Part shown: one piece after another, positions 31,632-33,502 of the stretch
Layout of the letters: each line of letters opens with the position of its first letter
How positions within the stretch are numbered: the first letter of the stretch is position 1
Source of the DNA: Priapulus caudatus
Lineage: Eukaryota > Priapulida > Priapulimorpha > Priapulimorphida > Priapulidae
DNA: 33,502 nt
Direction of reading: 5' to 3'
Assembly (NCBI RefSeq): GCF_000485595.1
Contig: NW_014577367.1
Span: 176,461 to 209,962 of the forward strand
Program-made: the position numbers and the translations under genes
The notes under the pieces: model-generated
Seen by the model: only the letters and a program-made list of their open reading frames with translations
Told to the model about the DNA's origin: nothing
Databases searched by the model: none

Positions 31632-31783
31632 CACCTCCATGTTGGAGAGCTTCGATAACCGGTGCAGCAGCGCGTTCATCTCGGCTGCGCTGGTGCCGCT
31701 GCTGCTCGTGAGGAGGCCGTGCGCGGCGGCGCCGATGCTCGCTGCGCAGATCATCGACGGCGGATACATCGCGAAGCTGAAGT
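31632..31783 (-). CDS. CCND: Cyclin D penultimate exon (end of second cyclin fold)
   Basis: The minus strand has acceptor CTCTCTCTGCAG, then 152 bases, then donor GTG|GTGAGT. The exon begins in phase 1 (G from the previous exon plus AC gives Asp) and reads DFSFAMYPPSMICAASIGAA, then about 30 residues ending LSKLSNMEV. FAMYPPSMI..S.GAA is the signature of the last part of the second cyclin fold in D-type cyclins. From memory, the vertebrate counterpart exon is about 149 bp with the same two intron phases. Usage is GC-rich at third positions, unlike the flanking DNA. Exons encoding the cyclin box and N-terminal LxCxE region are not in the window and should lie beyond 33502. Confidence 0.95.
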
Positions 31784-31799
31784 CTGCAGAGAGAGAAGA

Positions 31800-32100
31800 G
31801 AAGAGAGACCGTGATGAGAGGAGGCTGATTAACGTTGGGGAAGAGAGACCGCGATGAGAAGCTGCGTGGGAAGCGTTGGAGATGTCGCGACGGGTAACTT
31901 TTGAGTAGGAATGGGTAGATCTTACATGATTTTACAATAGGTTATATAGCAGACCGCGATGCGAGGCCGAGTAATGGTGTTGGAAATAATGTCGCGAGGG
32001 GTGAAGAGATGAGAGACCGCGATGAGAGGCTGTGAGAAATATTGGCAATGGCAGCCCGCTCCGCAACTGGTAACTTTCGAGTAGGAATGAATAGGGAGGG
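31800..32100. repeat. Diverged duplication, about 170-bp unit
   Basis: AGAGACCG.GATGAGA-type motifs occur at about 31805, 31844, 31951 and 32012. GGTAACTTTTGAGTAGGAAT and its variant occur at 31893 and 32069. Spacings of 168 and 176 bp indicate a duplicated unit of about 170 bp. It begins about 20 bases upstream of the cyclin exon's acceptor site. Confidence 0.7.
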
Positions 32101-32841
32101 TGGATGAAGAAAGCAGAGGAAAAAGGCACAAGAGAAACGCGGAATAAGGAAGCTGAGAAGGATGAGAAAGGATGCTGAAGAGGGGATCAACAGCACGGCC
32201 ACGCTAATTCGCGAAGTGTCTAATTATCAAGCCAATTAGTAATTAGTTCAAGCTGCATAACCCGGGCCCTCATAAGGCTCAGCAGCGCCGGTCCATCCTC
32301 CTGGGCCATTCACCCCAACAGTGATCTCCACTAATCCCCCTCCCTCCGACAACCTCCTCCCCCTCTTCCACGGAGTCTATTAAGTAACTCATTATCTTTT
32401 CCCCATGAGTATTGCTACAACAACGCGATACACTCACTACGACTACACGTGCGCTCTGACTGACACAGCATTGCACAACAGTAGACAATGCGGCACCCAC
32501 GGGCAACACACACACACACACACGCACACGATCTTGTCCTATTTTACGGCCCTACAGAACACTGCAGGATAAACAAGTGCGGCCGCACAAGCGAGCGTCA
32601 TCTTACGTAACGGCGAAGAATGGCCGACTGTACTTGCCCCACCCACGCCGACGTCGGTCGGGCCGTAGATGTAAATTACGGCTTTAATTGCACGGCGAGA
32701 TGCGGTTGGTCACGGCTAGCGGAAACAGTCGGCATATATAGGCGCTGCCTCCGCCACATGTGCAGTTATATAGCGGCGTGGGAGCCAAACCTCACCGATG
32801 ACTGATCATTCACCCAAGGCACACTGTTTGACTAGCCGAGC

Positions 32842-33015
32842 GTGTGTGCGGGGGGTACGTGCGTGCGCCGGCGAGGGCATGCGTGCGCGAAAGCGTATGT
32901 GAGAGCGTGTGTGCGGGGGATATGTGCGTGCGTGCGTGCGGGAAGGGTGTATTGTTTAAGGGAATGCGTGCGTGCGTGCGTGTGCGTGCGTGCGTGCGTG
33001 GGTGCGTGCGTGCGA
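32842..33015. repeat. GTGCG microsatellite
   Basis: GTGCGTGCG and related tetramers are interspersed with short unique pieces. The Cys/Val/Arg-rich frames are artefacts. Confidence 0.9.
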
Positions 33016-33443
33016 CCCCGAGGAGGGACGGACACCGGCGACGTTGCGTAACACGCCACGTCTCTCACTACGGTAAATGTTGACGAAATTAAACTCAGGC
33101 GGCTATCAGCCTGTCACTACGGCTAAGCGTCACACACTAACCCTTTACTTGCCCGGGCAATGTCGGCGTGTGCTGGCGTCAGCGTGCGGCGGGAGAGAGA
33201 AAGAGAGAAAGGGGAATAGAGGGAGACGCTTCGCTGACACACCGTGCCCGCCATTACACGTGCGCAGCAAGCACGAATGCTTCCCTGAACAAACAAAAGT
33301 CACTTTTCGTTCTGAACTGGTTTTTTTTAACCTCAAGCATCTATGCGTTATCAATTTTTTAAATCGATGCCGCTCGGCGAGGTAACACAGAAGACATTCT
33401 AACAGGTAAATCTTGATTGACGCGTCCACGAAACGCGACGACG

Positions 33444-33448
33444 AACAC

Positions 33449-33502
<54 letters not shown>
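33444..33502. repeat. (CA)n microsatellite running off the window
   Basis: CA dinucleotides, with one CACG near the start, continue to the last base, so the array is truncated by the window edge. Confidence 0.95.

Larger units (their letters stand above)
31784..33502 (-). other. CCND: Upstream cyclin D intron (partial), no exon found
   Basis: At least 1.7 kb of intron precedes the 31783 exon in transcription. I searched the minus strand for the preceding exon, which should end with the helix before the second fold and a phase-1 donor, and did not find it. Contents are the repeats listed separately plus unremarkable DNA at 32110-32840 and 33020-33440. Confidence 0.6.

Noticed and set aside
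1-33502. Prokaryotic-type systems: operons, CRISPR arrays, defence genes, phage
   Set aside because: No contiguous prokaryotic coding regions, no ribosome-binding-site-linked genes and no spacer-repeat arrays. The tandem repeats are eukaryotic satellites.

Overview
This is eukaryotic (animal) DNA, not prokaryotic. It contains spliced coding exons with GT/AG boundaries, dense microsatellites, a short (CCCTAA)n telomere-type block and decayed copies of several transposable-element classes. The TTAGGG-type repeat, the conserved cyclin D C-terminus and a transposon-associated gene family I associate with cnidarian, mollusc and lower-deuterostome genomes suggest an aquatic invertebrate. I cannot name the phylum from sequence alone.

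The one host gene I can support is on the minus strand: the 3' part of a D-type cyclin (CCND). Its penultimate exon is at 31783..31632 and its terminal exon at 25368..25210. They are joined by a 6.26 kb intron with a GTGAGT donor and a TTTCAG acceptor. Earlier exons must lie beyond the right end of the window. Neither exon shows as a clear long ORF; they were found by reading exon-sized open frames between splice sites.

Layout. 1-7320: a strongly T/C-skewed region of degenerate tandem repeats, interrupted at about 6085-4950 (minus strand) by a badly broken Ty3/Gypsy-type integrase. 7650-10240: AT-rich DNA with short hairpins, a three-unit telomeric repeat, and a probable non-autonomous Helitron (about 9448-10238) carrying a tRNA-Arg-like sequence and a GGGAT satellite. 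10380-10960: a roughly 150-bp tandem repeat. 11027-13385: a multi-copy, transposon-type gene broken by one in-frame TAG and one frameshift, ending in a cysteine-rich tail. 13502-14062: a minus-strand non-LTR reverse-transcriptase remnant with a YMDD motif. 14096-15153: a 1-kb foldback element. 15283-15632: a (TTATAG)n array. 16488-16910: a CA/CACG array. 17234-18225: a complete TA-flanked MITE. 18.3-22.3 kb: palindromic mini-elements and GA/CT repeats. 22.3-25.2 kb: intergenic DNA or cyclin D 3' UTR. 25.4-31.6 kb: the cyclin intron, full of minisatellites and microsatellites. 31.8-33.5 kb: the next cyclin intron, with more repeats.

I see no evidence of an unknown multi-gene system. The least obvious content is the cyclin D exons hidden among repeats, the integrase relic, and a dispersed family of short palindromes sharing a TATCAAGAG terminus.
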